A DNA stretch of 64,000 bases from Odiellus spinosus. Its lineage: Eukaryota > Arthropoda > Arachnida > Opiliones > Phalangiidae. The translations under genes were made by a program, and so were the position numbers. The stretch is from NCBI GenBank assembly GCA_963920705.1, contig OY987227.1, positions 22,469,434-22,533,433 on the forward strand, given 5' to 3'. Below the pieces are notes generated by a model. The model saw only the letters and a list, made by a program, of their open reading frames with translations, ran no database searches and had not been told where the DNA came from. Shown here piece after piece: positions 27,332-39,867 of the stretch (position 1 is the first letter of the stretch; the number at the start of each line of letters is the position of its first letter).

Positions 27332-27579
27332 TTAGTAATTGTCCTGTCACAATTAGTAATAGCCTTATGATAACACTTACTTATGACATACTTATGGTTA
27401 TACCACATATTTAGTAGTTAAATCTAACTCTTCACCAAGGTCAAAACCGGGGCGCGGTAATAAGTCATTTTGTTTTCATAGTTTTAGGTATTTTCCGACT
27501 TTCATTGATATGAAATATAAAGTCAAAAATCAGAAATGAGGTTAATAAGTTGAAATAAATAAGCAAAATGGAGAGATTT

Positions 27580-27672
27580 CCGTTAACCGACCCCCCACTA
27601 AATAACGATGATTATAGATTATAGACTATTTAGGACCTGGGGAGTTCAGAAAAAATAATAAAAAAATCTCCG
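27580..27672 (+). repeat. 90-bp repeat, inverted partner at 34164-34249
   Basis: It contains CCGACCCCCCAC...AACGATG...CTGGGGAGTTCAGAAAAAAT. The reverse complement recurs at 34164-34249. The similarity stops at both ends, so these are dispersed repeat copies and not the termini of one large element that I can demonstrate. Confidence 0.65.
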
Positions 27673-30645
27673 ACCACCGGAAGTTTGAGAAAAACGTATT
27701 TGAAAATTTGAAATTCCCATGCTAAAATCCCATAGAATGCGCCATATGTTTAATTACCACGAAGATTTTTAAGTATAATACTTTGGTATTATTCCAAAAA
27801 CATAATTATTAAAGATTAAAGACAAAGACGAGAACTGAGCGAAGCCGGAAGGAGCCGAGACTAATATAGCTTCCCACTATAGAGTCGGAATTATGACCAG
27901 TCGGATTCCAGTTAAAGCGGTCTAAGAACCGGGACGCACCCAAAAATAGGCTTTCTCTAAATCCCATGTTATTTTATGCAAATTAGCTCCGTATAACTTG
28001 AGATTTCAAGAATGGGTATTTTTTGGCGCGTTCCACCACTAGTACCATAAGCCTATTAATAATAGACTTATGCTAGGCATAGTACCAATAAAACCTGGAA
28101 TTATGTAGCTGGAAATTGTTTTCCGATGTAAAAATCGTCTGCAGCCTATCTTATTGGGGAGTCGCTCTCGCTTAGTTAATTTATCCAAGGTTTTTTTACA
28201 TAATTAGCATTAATTATGTAAAATTAAAGATAGCGTTTTATTAGAATTCAGAAATACAAAAGCATTTAAATCATATTTTTAGATGTAATTAACTTTAGTA
28301 AATAATTTCAATATTTGAATCAATATTTGTAAAATTTTATTTCAATATTTGAATCAGTATTTGTAAAATTTAATTTCAAAACGTAATAAATATTAGAAAT
28401 ATTTTTCTATTTTATAAATCTCGACATATTTTGCATTATTAAAGCGATAATTAGTGTTTAATTATGTTCAATTTGTAGGTTTTGACGCAAAGTGGTGCAA
28501 ATTTTTCTCAAAATTGAATTATAAATATTTTTAAGCGTAAATTATATCATAATAGCTTTGTAATTAAAATTAATTGACAGAATTAAGTTAATTGAAATAT
28601 TTTTTCGCTTTTTGAGGTTAAAAACTGTTAATTTCGCTATGTAAAAGCGCGAGGAGTGTTTTTAAGCGCTTATATATTCCTAATCAAGTTTAATCGCGAT
28701 TAAAATTAATCAAAATTAAAATTAAAATTGCTCGTACGTTCTCAAAAATATTTTTATCGGATAGCCCGTGTCCTAAAACCTAAGAATACGTATTTTTCTT
28801 TTTAATTTATCTTAATTACAGCCTGTAATAAAATTAAAACTAAAATTAAATTGCGTTTAAAGTTGTAAAATTAGATCTATGGAAATACTATGGCAGCCTA
28901 TCTCGTCTTGAGAGTTCAGTTTTGAGTAAAATGTTTCTCGAACGAGTCGCTTCGCTAAACCTAAATATTTGGCTTAATTTTAATTAATCTTAAAACCAAA
29001 ACTATGTAATCTGATAGATTAGAGTACGAGGAATCCGCTGGTGTTAGTATAATTAACGTAGGACTAATAGTTAATTAGTTATTCAATTAGAAAGATAAGC
29101 CTAAATCATTTTTCCGTTCAGAAAACTGGATTAACGCTTATAATTAGATTAAATCTCGATTATATTTAAACAAATCATACTTAATCTAATCAATTAACGC
29201 GCGAGAAACTCAAAAAAGTTAATTTCATTATCCAGGGGTAAGCGGTTAATTAGTTAGGTAATTAAGTTCAACGATTTTGACCAATTTTTTTTGTTTCGAA
29301 GCTTTTAAATATTTTTTCCGGCTTGAAATTAAGTCGCATTTAAATACGATATACGTAAAAAAGTCAATTAAGATACGGAGAATAAAATAAAATTAGACTC
29401 TTTATCCTACGACGATCCGTTAATTATTTATGAAAGAAAGTTTGGGACTAATTAAGCAATTTTCTTGATTACTAAATGTTTATAACGTTACTACGGTTTT
29501 AAAATAAAACATAATTAAGAAAATTAAACGTGTTTCGATAGATTCGCGCGCGGGAATTTCAAAAATGTTAGTTTCGACGCTCAAAAATAAGTATTTAATT
29601 TAATATTTAATTTAAATCAAACCCCCTCCGCATTTTCTTCAATTTTTTGGTTCACGGAGCTCGTTGTAATAGAGCGGAGCCTATAACCGAGAGGAAAAGT
29701 GTTTCTTTACTCCCTAGCCGCATTCGCTTTCTTCCACGAACGATAGAAGTTACTAGCGTTTACGCTGAAAATTGAATAGAGCGAGAACGCGATAAAGGGG
29801 AAATCTTAACCTCAGTTTTTCCTTTAGTTTTAATAAAGCTTCATTCGTTTTTTTTGGATAAACGGAGGAAAACTAAAGAAAAGGGGGCTAAACTTGAGAG
29901 GGGAATAAAATCCCCGGGGAAACTGGGCGCGCGCGGAGTCTGCTTTCATTTTCAGCGGGAGAATGATAAACCATAACCTATTTCTGTAGAAAACACTCTG
30001 CAAATTACGGCTGATCTTAACTCCAAAATTGAATACATTAGAAGACCCTAAAAGATAGCGAAAATGCGCAGAGGATTATTCCATTTTAGAAAATTGGGGG
30101 AGTCTTGGTTTTTCTACGTATATTTGTACAGTCCTAATATGCTACGGATATAACTCAACTTCTAACGAAAGATTAGTATAACAGCTGGGAAAACTCCGAC
30201 TGGTAGAAATTACAATTTAAATAATTAGGCTAAATTAACGGATTTAATTATATTTAAACGAATGAATATTATTCTAGGTGTTATTAAGCATCGTTTAGGC
30301 GTTCAAATGCTTTATTACGGCTTAAGATTAATGTTATAGAAATTGAATAAATTAATAATGAATTTAACGTAAATCAATGAAATTAAGAATCCATTATTTA
30401 AGTCTATTTAAATCGGTTTTAAACTTAATTACAACTGTAATAAAATTGAATTTTTAAAGAGTTCTAAAGTAATAAATAGATTTTCAAACTAGATTCGTAA
30501 GCGAAGTTGCGTTTTTCTGGATTATTAGTAAATTAAATGTAATATGTGTACAAAATTGATGATTTTAAACGTATTTAACGCGAATAAATTGTATTAAGTA
30601 GTTTTGTTTGGTTTGTATTTAAATATTTTATTTAAATTTTATTTA

Positions 30646-33600
30646 ATGAACTGATCGGTCTCAACTCGCTTTAATGGAAATAGGACCCCAAAATCAACCG
30701 AAATCCATCAAGAAAAGTTCCAGATTCGAAACTTTATTTTTGCTCATTTTCGAAAAAACGAAAAAAAGGGAGAATGAAATTTTGTGATTTTCGCCGAGTT
30801 CGAAAATGTCAAAAATAAAGTCTCGAATTCGGAACTTTTTTTGATGGATTTCGGTTGGTTTTGAGGTCCTATTTCCATTAAAGCGAGTTAAGACCGATCA
30901 GTTTTTGTCAAAATAAAATATTTAAAATCCAGATTCCCCATTATAAAAACCCATAGGGCGCGGATAATGTATTATTTTGAGTATCTAATTCATTCTGACC
31001 GGGTTTTTCTCCTAGTAATTAGTTACGCAAATTATAATTACGTCGTTTAAGTGTCTTTTAACGAGAAAAAACCCGGTTAAAATCAACCAAATAATTCAAA
31101 TAAAACATTAATTGTTGGCCCTATGGAGATTAACATGGCAAAATCTGATTTTAAATATTTTATTTTGACAAAACTAATGAACTGATCGGTCTCAACTCGC
31201 TTTAATGGAAATAGGACCCCAAAATCAACCGAAATCCATCAAAAAAAGTTCCAGATTCGAAACTTTATTTTTGGTCATTTTCAAAAAAACGAAAAAACGA
31301 AAAAACGAAAAAAAGGAAGAATGAAATTTTGTGATTTTCGCCGAGTTCGAAAATGTCAAAAATAAAGTTTCGAATCCGGAACTTTTTTTGATGGATTTCG
31401 GTTGGTTTTGAGGTCCTATTTCCATTAAAGCGAGTTGAGACCGATCAGTTCATTAATTTGGTCAAAATAAAATATTTAAAATCCTGATTTCCCATTATAA
31501 AAACCCATAGGGCGCGGATAATGTATTATTTTGAGTATCTAATTCATTCTGACGGGGTTTTTTTCCTAGTAATTAGTTACGCAAATTATAATTACGTCGT
31601 TTAAGTGTCTTTTAACGAGATAAAACCCGGTTAAAATCAACCAAATAATTCAAATAAAACATTAATTATTGGCCCTATGGAGATTAACATGGCAAAATCT
31701 GATTTTAATTTTTTTTTTTTTTGACAAAACTAATGAACTGATTGGTCTCAACTCGCTTTAATGGAAATAGGACCCCAAAATCAACCGAAAGCCATCAAAA
31801 AAAGTTCCAGATTCGAAACTTTATTTTTGGCCATTTTCAAAAAAACGAAAAAAAGGGAGAATGGAATTTTGTGATTTTCGTCGAGTTCGAAAATGTCAAA
31901 AATAAAGTTTCGAATCCGGAACTTTTTTTGATGGATTTCGGTTGGTTTTGAGGTCCTATTTCCATTAAAGCGAGTTGAGACCGATCAGTTCATTAGTTTG
32001 GTCAAAATAAAATATTTAAAATCCAGATTTCCCATTATGAAAACCCATAGGGCGCGGATAATGTATTATTTTGAGTATCTAATTCATTCTGACCGGGTTT
32101 TTTTCCTAGTAATTAGTTACGCAAATTATAATTACGTCGTTTAAGTGTCTTTTAACGAGAAAAAACCCGGTTAAAATCAACCAAATAATTCAAATAAAAC
32201 ATTAATTGTAGGCCCTATGGAGATTAACATGGCAAAATCTGATTTTAAATATTTTATTTTGACAAAACTAATGAACTGATCGGTCTCAACTCGCTTTAAT
32301 GGAAATAGGACCCCAAAATCAACCGAAATCCATCAAAAAAAGTTCCAGATTCGAAACTTTATTTTTGGTCATTTTCAAAAAAACGAAAAAACGAAAAAAC
32401 GAAAAAAAGGAAGAATGAAATTTTGTGATTTTCGCCGAGTTCGAAAATGTCAAAAATAAAGTTTCGAATCCGGAACTTTTTTTGATGGATTTCGGTTGGT
32501 TTTGAGGTCCTATTTCCATTAAAGCGAGTTGAGACCGATCAGTTCATTAGTTTGGTCAAAATAAAATATTTAAAATCCAGATTTCCCATTATAAAAACCC
32601 ATAGGGCGCGGATAATGTATTATTTTGAGTATCTAATTCATTCTGACGGGGTTTTTTTCCTAGTAATTAGTTACGCAAATTATAATTACGTCGTTTAAGT
32701 GTCTTTTAACGAGAAAAAACCCGGTTAAAATCAACCAAATAATTCAAATAAAACATTAATTATTGGCCCTATGGAGATTAACATGGCAAAATCTGATTTT
32801 AATTTTTTTTTTTTTTTTGACAAAACTAATGAACTGATTGGTCTCAACTCGCTTTAATGGAAATAGGACCCCAAAATCAACCGAAAGCCATCAAAAAAAG
32901 TTCCAGATTCGAAACTTTATTTTTGGCCATTTTCAAAAAAACGAAAAAAAGGGAGAATGGAATTTTGTGATTTTCGTCGAGTTCGAAAATGTCAAAAATA
33001 AAGTTTCGAATCCGGAACTTTTTTTGATGTATTTCGGTTGGTTTTGAGGTCCTATTTCCATTAAAGCGAGTTGAGACCGATCAGTTCATTAGTTTGGTCA
33101 AAATAAAATATTTAAAATCCAGATTTCCCATTATGAAAACCCATAGGGCGCGGATAATGTATTATTTTGAGTATCTAATTCATTCTGACCGGTTTTTTTC
33201 CTAGTAATTAGTTACGCAAATTATAATTACGTCGTTTAAGTGTCTTTTAACGAGAAAAAAACCCGGATAAAATCAACCAAATAATTCAAATAAAACATTA
33301 ATTGTTGGCCCTATGGAGATTAACATGGCAAAATCTGATTTTAAATATTTTATTTTGACAAAACTAATGAACTGACCGGTCTCAACTCGCTTTAATGGAA
33401 ATAGGACCCCAAAATCAACCGAAATCCATCAAAAAAAGTTCCAGATTCGAAACTTTATTTTTGGTCATTTTCAAAAAAACGAAAAAACGAAAAAAAGGAA
33501 GAATGAAATTTTGTGATTTTCGCCGAGTTCGAAAATGTCAAAAATAAAGTTTCGAATTCGGAACTTTTTTTGATGGATTTCGGTTGGTTTTGAGGTCCTA

Positions 33601-34040
33601 TTTCCATTAAAGCGAGTTGAGACCGATCAGTTCATTAGTTTTGTCAAAATAAAATATTTAAAATCCAGATTCCCCATTATAAAAACCCATAGGGCGCGGA
33701 TAATGTATTATTTTGAGTATCTAATTCATTCTGACCGGGTTTTTCTCCTAGTAATTAGTTACGCAAATTATAATTACGTCGTTTAAGTGTCTTTTAACGA
33801 GAAAAAACCGGGTTAAAATCAACCAAATAATTCAAATAAAGTTTCGAATCTGAAACTTTTTTTGCTGGTTTTCTGAAACTTTTTTTGCTGGTTTTATGTT
33901 GGTTTTTGGGGTCCTATTTCAGACCGATCAGTTCATTATTTTTGTCAAAATAAAATATTTTAAATTTAGATTCTCCATTATAAAAACCCATTGGGCGCTG
34001 AGTATCTAGTTCATTCTGACCAAGATTTTTTCTCGAAATT
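30646..34040. repeat. Palindromic satellite array, ~0.54-0.56 kb unit, six copies
   Basis: Units start with ATGAACTGATCGGTCTCAAC (or a close variant) at 30646, 31177, 31733, 32271, 32829 and 33367, followed by a deleted copy to about 34040. Each unit has two foldbacks. The first is about 280 bp, with arms running from ACTGATCGGTCTCAACTCGC to CAAAAATAAAG. The second covers the other half, with arms from GTCAAAATAAAATATTTAAAA through CCCATAGGGCG and GACCGGGTTTTT. Units 2 and 4 share one variant set and units 3 and 5 another, giving a higher-order period of about 1095 bp. Short open frames in the array repeat with the unit and are not genes. Confidence 0.92.
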
Positions 34041-34163
34041 AAAATTGCGAATGGGGGGGCCATAGTGAATGGGAACCATATATTATTTTGAGTATCTAAT
34101 AATGATGGATGCCTTAACAAAGGTACAGTGCAATATCCAGTAACAAATTCTTAATCCAAGGTT

Positions 34164-34249
34164 GAAGATTTTTTTAAGTATTTTTTCTAAACTCCCCAGA
34201 TCCCAATTAGTTCAAAACCATCGTTATTTTGTGGGGGGTCGGTTATCGG
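34164..34249 (-). repeat. Inverted partner of the 27.6 kb repeat
   Basis: Carries CTAAACTCCCCAGATCC...CATCGTTATTTTGTGG, the reverse complement of 27580-27672 with substitutions. Confidence 0.65.
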
Positions 34250-36479
34250 AAACCTTGCCAGGAAAATACTTGATTTGATTCTAGATTTTGAAAATACTCT
34301 ACTTTTGGTAATTTATTCAAGGATGTATTTGATAAATTATTTCAAAAATATTAGTTTATCAGTGCTACCTAGTGGCTAAAATTTGCAAATTATTTTTCAA
34401 ACAAAAATTAGCAAATCAGTCTTAAAAGACTAGCATATTTTAGGCCTATGCTTACTTCTTATTAATTTATTACCAAAATTAAATTAAATATGATTTATGT
34501 AAACTTAAATAGTAATATTTTAACCTACAGATGGCTCTAGCAAAAACGATCGTCCCAGACCTTGGACGGCCACCTGCGTCCTGCGTTTTCAAATCTTTTA
34601 CGAATGATCTGATTGGCTTTTCCCCTTCTAAACCACGCCTTTCATTTTTTGCTTACGGAAGGGGGAAAGCCGAGAGTGTGGTTTGTGTATTAGAATTTTC
34701 CCTCCTTAAACCAGTCAAACGGGAGAAAATTTTAACCGCGCGTGTCCACGATCGCCGAGTATTCGCGTCTTTGATCTATAACGGAATTAACTATCGGATT
34801 TAAGACTTAAAACTAAGCAAAGACAATCTTTAATTTCCATTGCATACGTCGGAATAAACTGAATATTACGCGTTTACGTAAAAAAATCGACTGATAATAT
34901 CGAACTTTTCATCATCGAACCTTGTGCCGCTCGGACTTTACGAATTTTTTTAGGCTTAGTACGCGAGCTAGCCCCTAAGTTTCTTGGAAGAGGGGACGCA
35001 ATTTTAGGCCTCTCTCGATCGCCTCGCGACCAAAGAACCTCGAAGACCTCGAAGAATGTTAGTAGATCGCCTCTGGGTAAACTACCGAAAACTTTGGAAT
35101 ACATAGGCAACCTTGACGTTTTATACCATCTCATCTCGTTAATCAACCTTCAGGTAAATTCATTTAATATTTTAACTATAGCAGCTAGAGTGTATTTATT
35201 ATGGCGTCCGAAGTTCCTTACGAAACATACGACTACGAAACACCGAAAAGTTAGTTTCGAAAAGTCATAAAACTGATTTTATCATTGGTATAGGTCCAAT
35301 AAAATTCTAATCTTCGGTTTAATAATTCCAAAGGGCTATAGGTATAATTCTGAAGCCATAAATTAGTTCGAAGCCGTACGTCGGCTTTTTATAAATCGTA
35401 TTTGATGTAGACGTATTTACTGTTTTTAAAAGTTAAGCGCTACTTCAGGTACTCTTAACAACTAAGGTAGACGTCGTTTTCGACCCATTGTTTTTCGTTT
35501 ATTATGCAGGGTGAAATCGCGGCGAGCATGTCATGTACAGGTAGTTAGTTGCTTATATAATTCATCTGATATAATCGCCTAAATTAGGGTATTTGAGTTT
35601 TACAAAAGTGTTTGTTAATTACGCTTTTGTATGTGGTGTCACGGGCGTATTTTTTGAGATTTAAGTAACGTTTCGGATTTTTAGACTTGGATGGTTTTTA
35701 ATTCTAGTCAAAAATACCCATACTTAGGGGGGGGGGGGATAGAATTTAAAAATTAAAATGTCACATGGAAGGCTAATTTACAGGGTGTTAATTTGCCATT
35801 TAATGACCCCTGAGTTGCGTGTGGCAAGAAATGAAACTGACGTAACACGCAACCCCTGTAAATATCACAAATTATCAGAATTTTCGTTTAAAAATAGATT
35901 TTAATATAGATCGTTTAATGTACTCAGGAATTCCTTTATAATTATAGTCTATATTTATGAATTCCTGATGTAATTGATCCTGGTAATGCTGGCATATTTT
36001 ATACGAATAATTGTCCCTTTTTGGAAAGTTGTTTTACCGCATATTTTAACAATCCGCCGTAACCGGTATAGACTAGGGGTTTGTTTCTCTGGATATATGA
36101 CTTTGAAAACTGCCCCCGTAGAAAACTAAACGGCGCGGTTGCAGCCGTGCCACGCTCGTATAGTAAAAATATTGTAAAAACTGGTATAAAGAAATCATTT
36201 TCTTTCTTGGTGTACACGAAATTTATAAATCCACTTTATTTTTTTTTCGAACCCTCCCTCCCCAGTTACTCTCATGGTATATAAGACACATTTTAAATTA
36301 TTTGAATACTAAATAAATTTAGATTTTCTCCCGGCCTTTGTTAAAAATATATTTTGATATCCGAAACATTAGTAGAACAATAATTATGACACTTTTAAAA
36401 GGAGAGTGAAATGTTATTTATTTTTATTAGCCCACTGTTAGGATGAAAATGATAATATTGAATTTGTATTCAGTATTCA

Positions 36480-37036
36480 TAGTTTTCACTTAAGGCAGTA
36501 AATGTCGTTTCCCCAGTGTTGCCAGCCACTTGTGAGCACAAACTGAGACATAAGCTACATTCACACACTAGACTTTGAAACCGTTTCTAATTTTCAAATC
36601 AACTTTTCAAGTTAAAATTTTTGTATTTTAAGAAATGATCTTTACGGTTGACCTCAAAATTTCACAATTTGACCTTTCTAAAACGGTTAAAAACGGTTTC
36701 TAAGTCTCTAGTGTGAACGCGGCTATACATAGTTTTCACTAAAGTGGGTAAATGCCTTTCCCCCAGTGTTGCCAACCACTTGTGAGCGCAAACTGAAGCA
36801 GAGAGAAACGCTAACAATTCAGTTTTTGAACTGATCTGTGCTCACAAGCACCTGGCAACCCTGCAATGAAAGGAAAGCTAGGTGGAATTTTATTTTGCCC
36901 CTTTATAGAAAACTAGCATTTCTGTTTTGGAACTGATTCTTTCTGAACTAATCTCACAATCTTCTGGCAACCCTGCAATTAATGGAAACTGATTAAGATT
37001 AATGGCATTTTCATTTATCCCTTTATCGAAAACTGT
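36480..37036. repeat. Foldback family (CATAGTTTTCAC ends), disrupted by a MITE
   Basis: CATAGTTTTCACT...CCAGTGTTGCCA(A/G)CCACTTGTGAGC occurs at 36480 and again at 36729. The inverse, GCTCACAAGCACCTGGCAAC, follows at 36840 and the far end reads CGAAAACTGTGTATT. A MITE (36554-36724) sits between the two left ends. A related copy is at 40885-41095. Confidence 0.65.
36554..36724. repeat. MITE, CACTAGAGACTTTGAAACC family, copy 2
   Basis: Left end CACACACTAGACTTTGAAAC, right end AGTCTCTAGTGTGAACGCGG; the interior TCAAATCAACTTTTCAAG matches the 43.3 kb copy. Confidence 0.75.
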
Positions 37037-37737
37037 GTATTAGATTAATTTGTGATACGTGTACAATATCAAATTTATCATCGATAAATTGTCTTGTAAA
37101 CTATCAAAATATTTTAACCAATTCTTCATAAATATGAAATATTTCATTATTAATATGAAATATTAAACCTTCTAAGCCGAAATTATCATTAAAATACAAA
37201 AATATATAATCCAAAATTATCATTTAAACACCAAAAAACCAGCCCTAAAATTACAATTGAATTGCCAATTTGTAGCCTTGACAGATACATCTATAATCTC
37301 TACCATTAGCATAGTATCAGCAAAAATATCCGCCTAACGATAATTATACCTAGCATTAAAATTCAATCATTTTCCTATAGTAATCACCATTAAAGTCACG
37401 CGCTTCAAAATGGCAGTATTTAATGTGTTAAAATCCGGTCTTTGGTTTAAAATCATAGAACATATTTTTTTAAATACTTATAAAACTTAAACTCTAACAG
37501 TTTCATTCTCCCTTTAATATCCATTGTATTATAATTGTTGCGAAAAACCAGGTTTGTGAAAAAAGTCATTTCCCGCGGGCCTCGTTCATGTATAACCAGT
37601 AATAATTACCAAACATTCAAAGATACTCGAAAAAATGCTAGGTATTTGTAATTGTTATCATTCAATTGATCTTAGCTTACAATTAAGTAGCCTGATTTTG
37701 ATAATATGATAAACGATAAAGCCAGGAAAACAATTAT

Positions 37738-39347
37738 GGGTGATTCCACGACAAATGGTCACAGCTTGTCAACCCGACCCCCACCGATTTGGCTGAAATT
37801 TGGTGTAGGGGGTTTTTAACATCGTAAAAACCGAATTTCCAATTATTTTTGCAATCGGCACAGTAGTTTCGGAGATACAGAATATGGCCATTTCCCGAAA
37901 TGGCCTTCACCCCGAAAACTGACCATGGCGTAACTTTCGTAATTCTTGACCGATTTTCATCATTCAAATTTCATTTTAAAGCCCATGAAGAATACTATTC
38001 GAATGTATCAACAGCATTTTAAATAGCCTTTTCTATATAGCGCATATTAGGGATCAAACACGTTGACCTTTGACCTTTGCTTTAGACCAATAATTTAAAT
38101 GGAATTTAACAATTTTTTTCGAATTCCCCGCCTGTGATTTACCCAAAAATGGTGAAATCATAAAGTATTATTTCTAGTTCTCGAGATATTCATGTTTTAG
38201 TTTAACCCCCAAAAAAGTTTATTTCATTTTCTATCATGTTTTTAATAAAAAATCAATCAGTTTTGAGTTTTTTTAAATTCCAACTCCACTTTCACCTTTT
38301 AACAAATATTTTGACTTAGTGCAACATCAAGATTTTCTATTTCACAGAGGATGTTTTCCCGTATAACCCAACATTCGTCTTTAATTTGTTTCCAATAATA
38401 ATTAGCGGAATTGAATGGAGGATACATAAATGAAATCCAATACATCTAAATCCCAGTCAGATTATTTCAAATCATTAAATAAAATTTTTATTTTTATTGG
38501 TGATTTTGCTGAAAATGACTCCTTTGTAGTTCAGGACGAGGTGCAAGGTGTTCATTGTGAAAATTCACAAGCATCCTTGCACCCATTCATTGCTTACTGC
38601 AGAACCGTTTTAAATGATGACGAGTAAGTTCAACTATTTTCATAGAAAGAGTTTGTATTGGATTTCATTTATGTATCCTCCATTCAATTATTTAATTAAA
38701 TTAAAGACGAATGCTGGGTTATACGGGAAAACATCCTCTGTGAAATAGAAAATCTTGATGTTGCACTAAGTCAAAATATTTGTTAAAAGGTGAAAGTGGA
38801 GTTGGAATTTAAAAAAACCAAAAACTGATTTATTTTTCATTAAAAACATGATAGAAAATGAAATAAACTTTTTTAGGGGTTAAACTAAAACATGAATATC
38901 TCGAGAACTAGAAATAATACTTTGGGATTTCATCATTTTCGGGTAAATCACAGGCGGGGAATTCGAAAAAAATGGTTAAATTCCATTTAAATTATTGGTC
39001 TAAAGCAAAGGTCAAAGGTCAACGTGTTTGATCCCTAATATGCGCTATATAGAAAAGGCTATTTAAAATGCTGTTGATACATTCGAATAGTATTCTTCAT
39101 GGGCTTTAAAATGAAATTTGAATGATGAAAATCGGTCAAGAATTACGAAAGTTACGCCATGGTCAGTTTTCGGGATGAAGGCCATTTCGGGAAATGGCCA
39201 TATTCTGTATCTCCGAAACTACTGTGCCGATTGCAAAAATAATCGGAAATTCGGTTTTTACGATGGTAAAAACCCCCTACACCAAATTACAGCCAAATCG
39301 GTGGGGGTCGGGTTGACAAGCTGTGACCATTTGTCGTGGAATCACCC
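37738..39347. mobile_element. 1.6 kb DNA transposon with ~700-bp terminal inverted repeats
   Basis: The left arm 37738-38443 (starting GGGTGATTCCACGACAAATG) is repeated in reverse complement at 38655-39347 (ending TTGTCGTGGAATCACCC) with few differences. It is flanked by TTAT on both sides, a likely 4-bp target duplication. The 211-bp centre carries an open frame of 65 codons (38430-38627) with FVVQDEVQG and QASLHPFIAYCR, ending at a donor-like GAGTAAGT. From memory this segment resembles part of uncharacterised transposase-like proteins common in invertebrate genomes. The element is a non-autonomous derivative. High arm identity suggests recent origin or gene conversion between the arms. Confidence 0.85.
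38430..38627 (+). pseudogene. Transposon internal coding fragment
   Basis: A 65-codon frame at the centre of the long-TIR element. Residues GDFAENDSFVVQDEVQGVH and NSQASLHPFIAYCR look like a real protein segment (an exon ending at a donor), not random AT-rich translation. It is too short to be an active transposase. Confidence 0.45.
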
Positions 39348-39507
39348 TTATTTAAGATCGTATTATTCGGAATAATTTTTATATTTTTGTTTTATGATAT
39401 GGGGATAAAACACGAGCGATTATTTGGGATTTCGGGCTCAATTTCATAATTCTGGGGATGTTAAAGGATCAGTCTCACAAATTGACGAATTTATCAGAAG
39501 GGCTTGT

Positions 39508-39867
39508 TTAAAAGGAGAATGCAACATAACAACAAGTGGTTTTTTATCGATTCCTTGAGGTTTGAATAGGCCTAATCCACTACCACTAGTGAAAAAATTT
39601 ACCAATTTTTAGCGGGAATCATGGAGATCCTAATTTCCTGGCGTATAAGGTCTAGCGACCAATCGAATGCAATTGTAAGTCTCGTGGCGATCTCGCTAGA
39701 CCTTACCCGGAGGCAATTCAGGATCTCCATGATTCCCGCTAAGCCTATTTTAAATTTATATCTAGTTTAATAATTGTTTTGTAAATATTTATTGGTGGAT
39801 TATGGCTATTTAAACGATAAGGAATCGATAAAAAATCACCTGTTATTAGGTTACATTCTCCCTTTAA
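39508..39867. repeat. Nested foldback element
   Basis: The outer arms are AAAAGGAGAATGCAAC...TCGATTCCTT and AAGGAATCGATAAAAAATC...ACATTCTCCCTTTAA. Inside is a separate 130-bp palindrome (39611-39740, ends AGCGGGAATCATGGAGATCC and its complement). A half copy of the outer arm recurs at 40340-40400. Confidence 0.7.

Larger units (their letters stand above)
26189..30645. other. Gene-poor AT-rich region
   Basis: No credible coding sequence. It contains one MITE (27172-27331), one member of an inverted 90-bp pair (27580-27672), and from about 28,140 very AT-rich sequence dominated by TTAATT-type words. A single ATCGCGAT-containing unit at 28688-28709 resembles one monomer of the 22-bp satellite at 55.7 kb. 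Confidence 0.5.
34041..37737. other. Intergenic, mixed repeats, no confirmed gene
   Basis: 34530-35250 is less AT-rich and holds CpG. An ATG at 35201 begins MASEVPYETYDYETPK and stops at a donor-like GTTAGT, but no matching second exon was found. Poly(G) of 12 lies at 35727-35738. Foldback sequence and a MITE occupy 36480-37036. Confidence 0.4.

Noticed and set aside
30646-34040. Repeated ~66-69-codon open frames on both strands
   Set aside because: They recur with the satellite unit and arise from its palindromes; low-complexity translation, no start context or family.
34531-35146. Two opposite ~90-codon frames
   Set aside because: No recognisable motif or splice context; long frames are expected here because the segment is less AT-rich.
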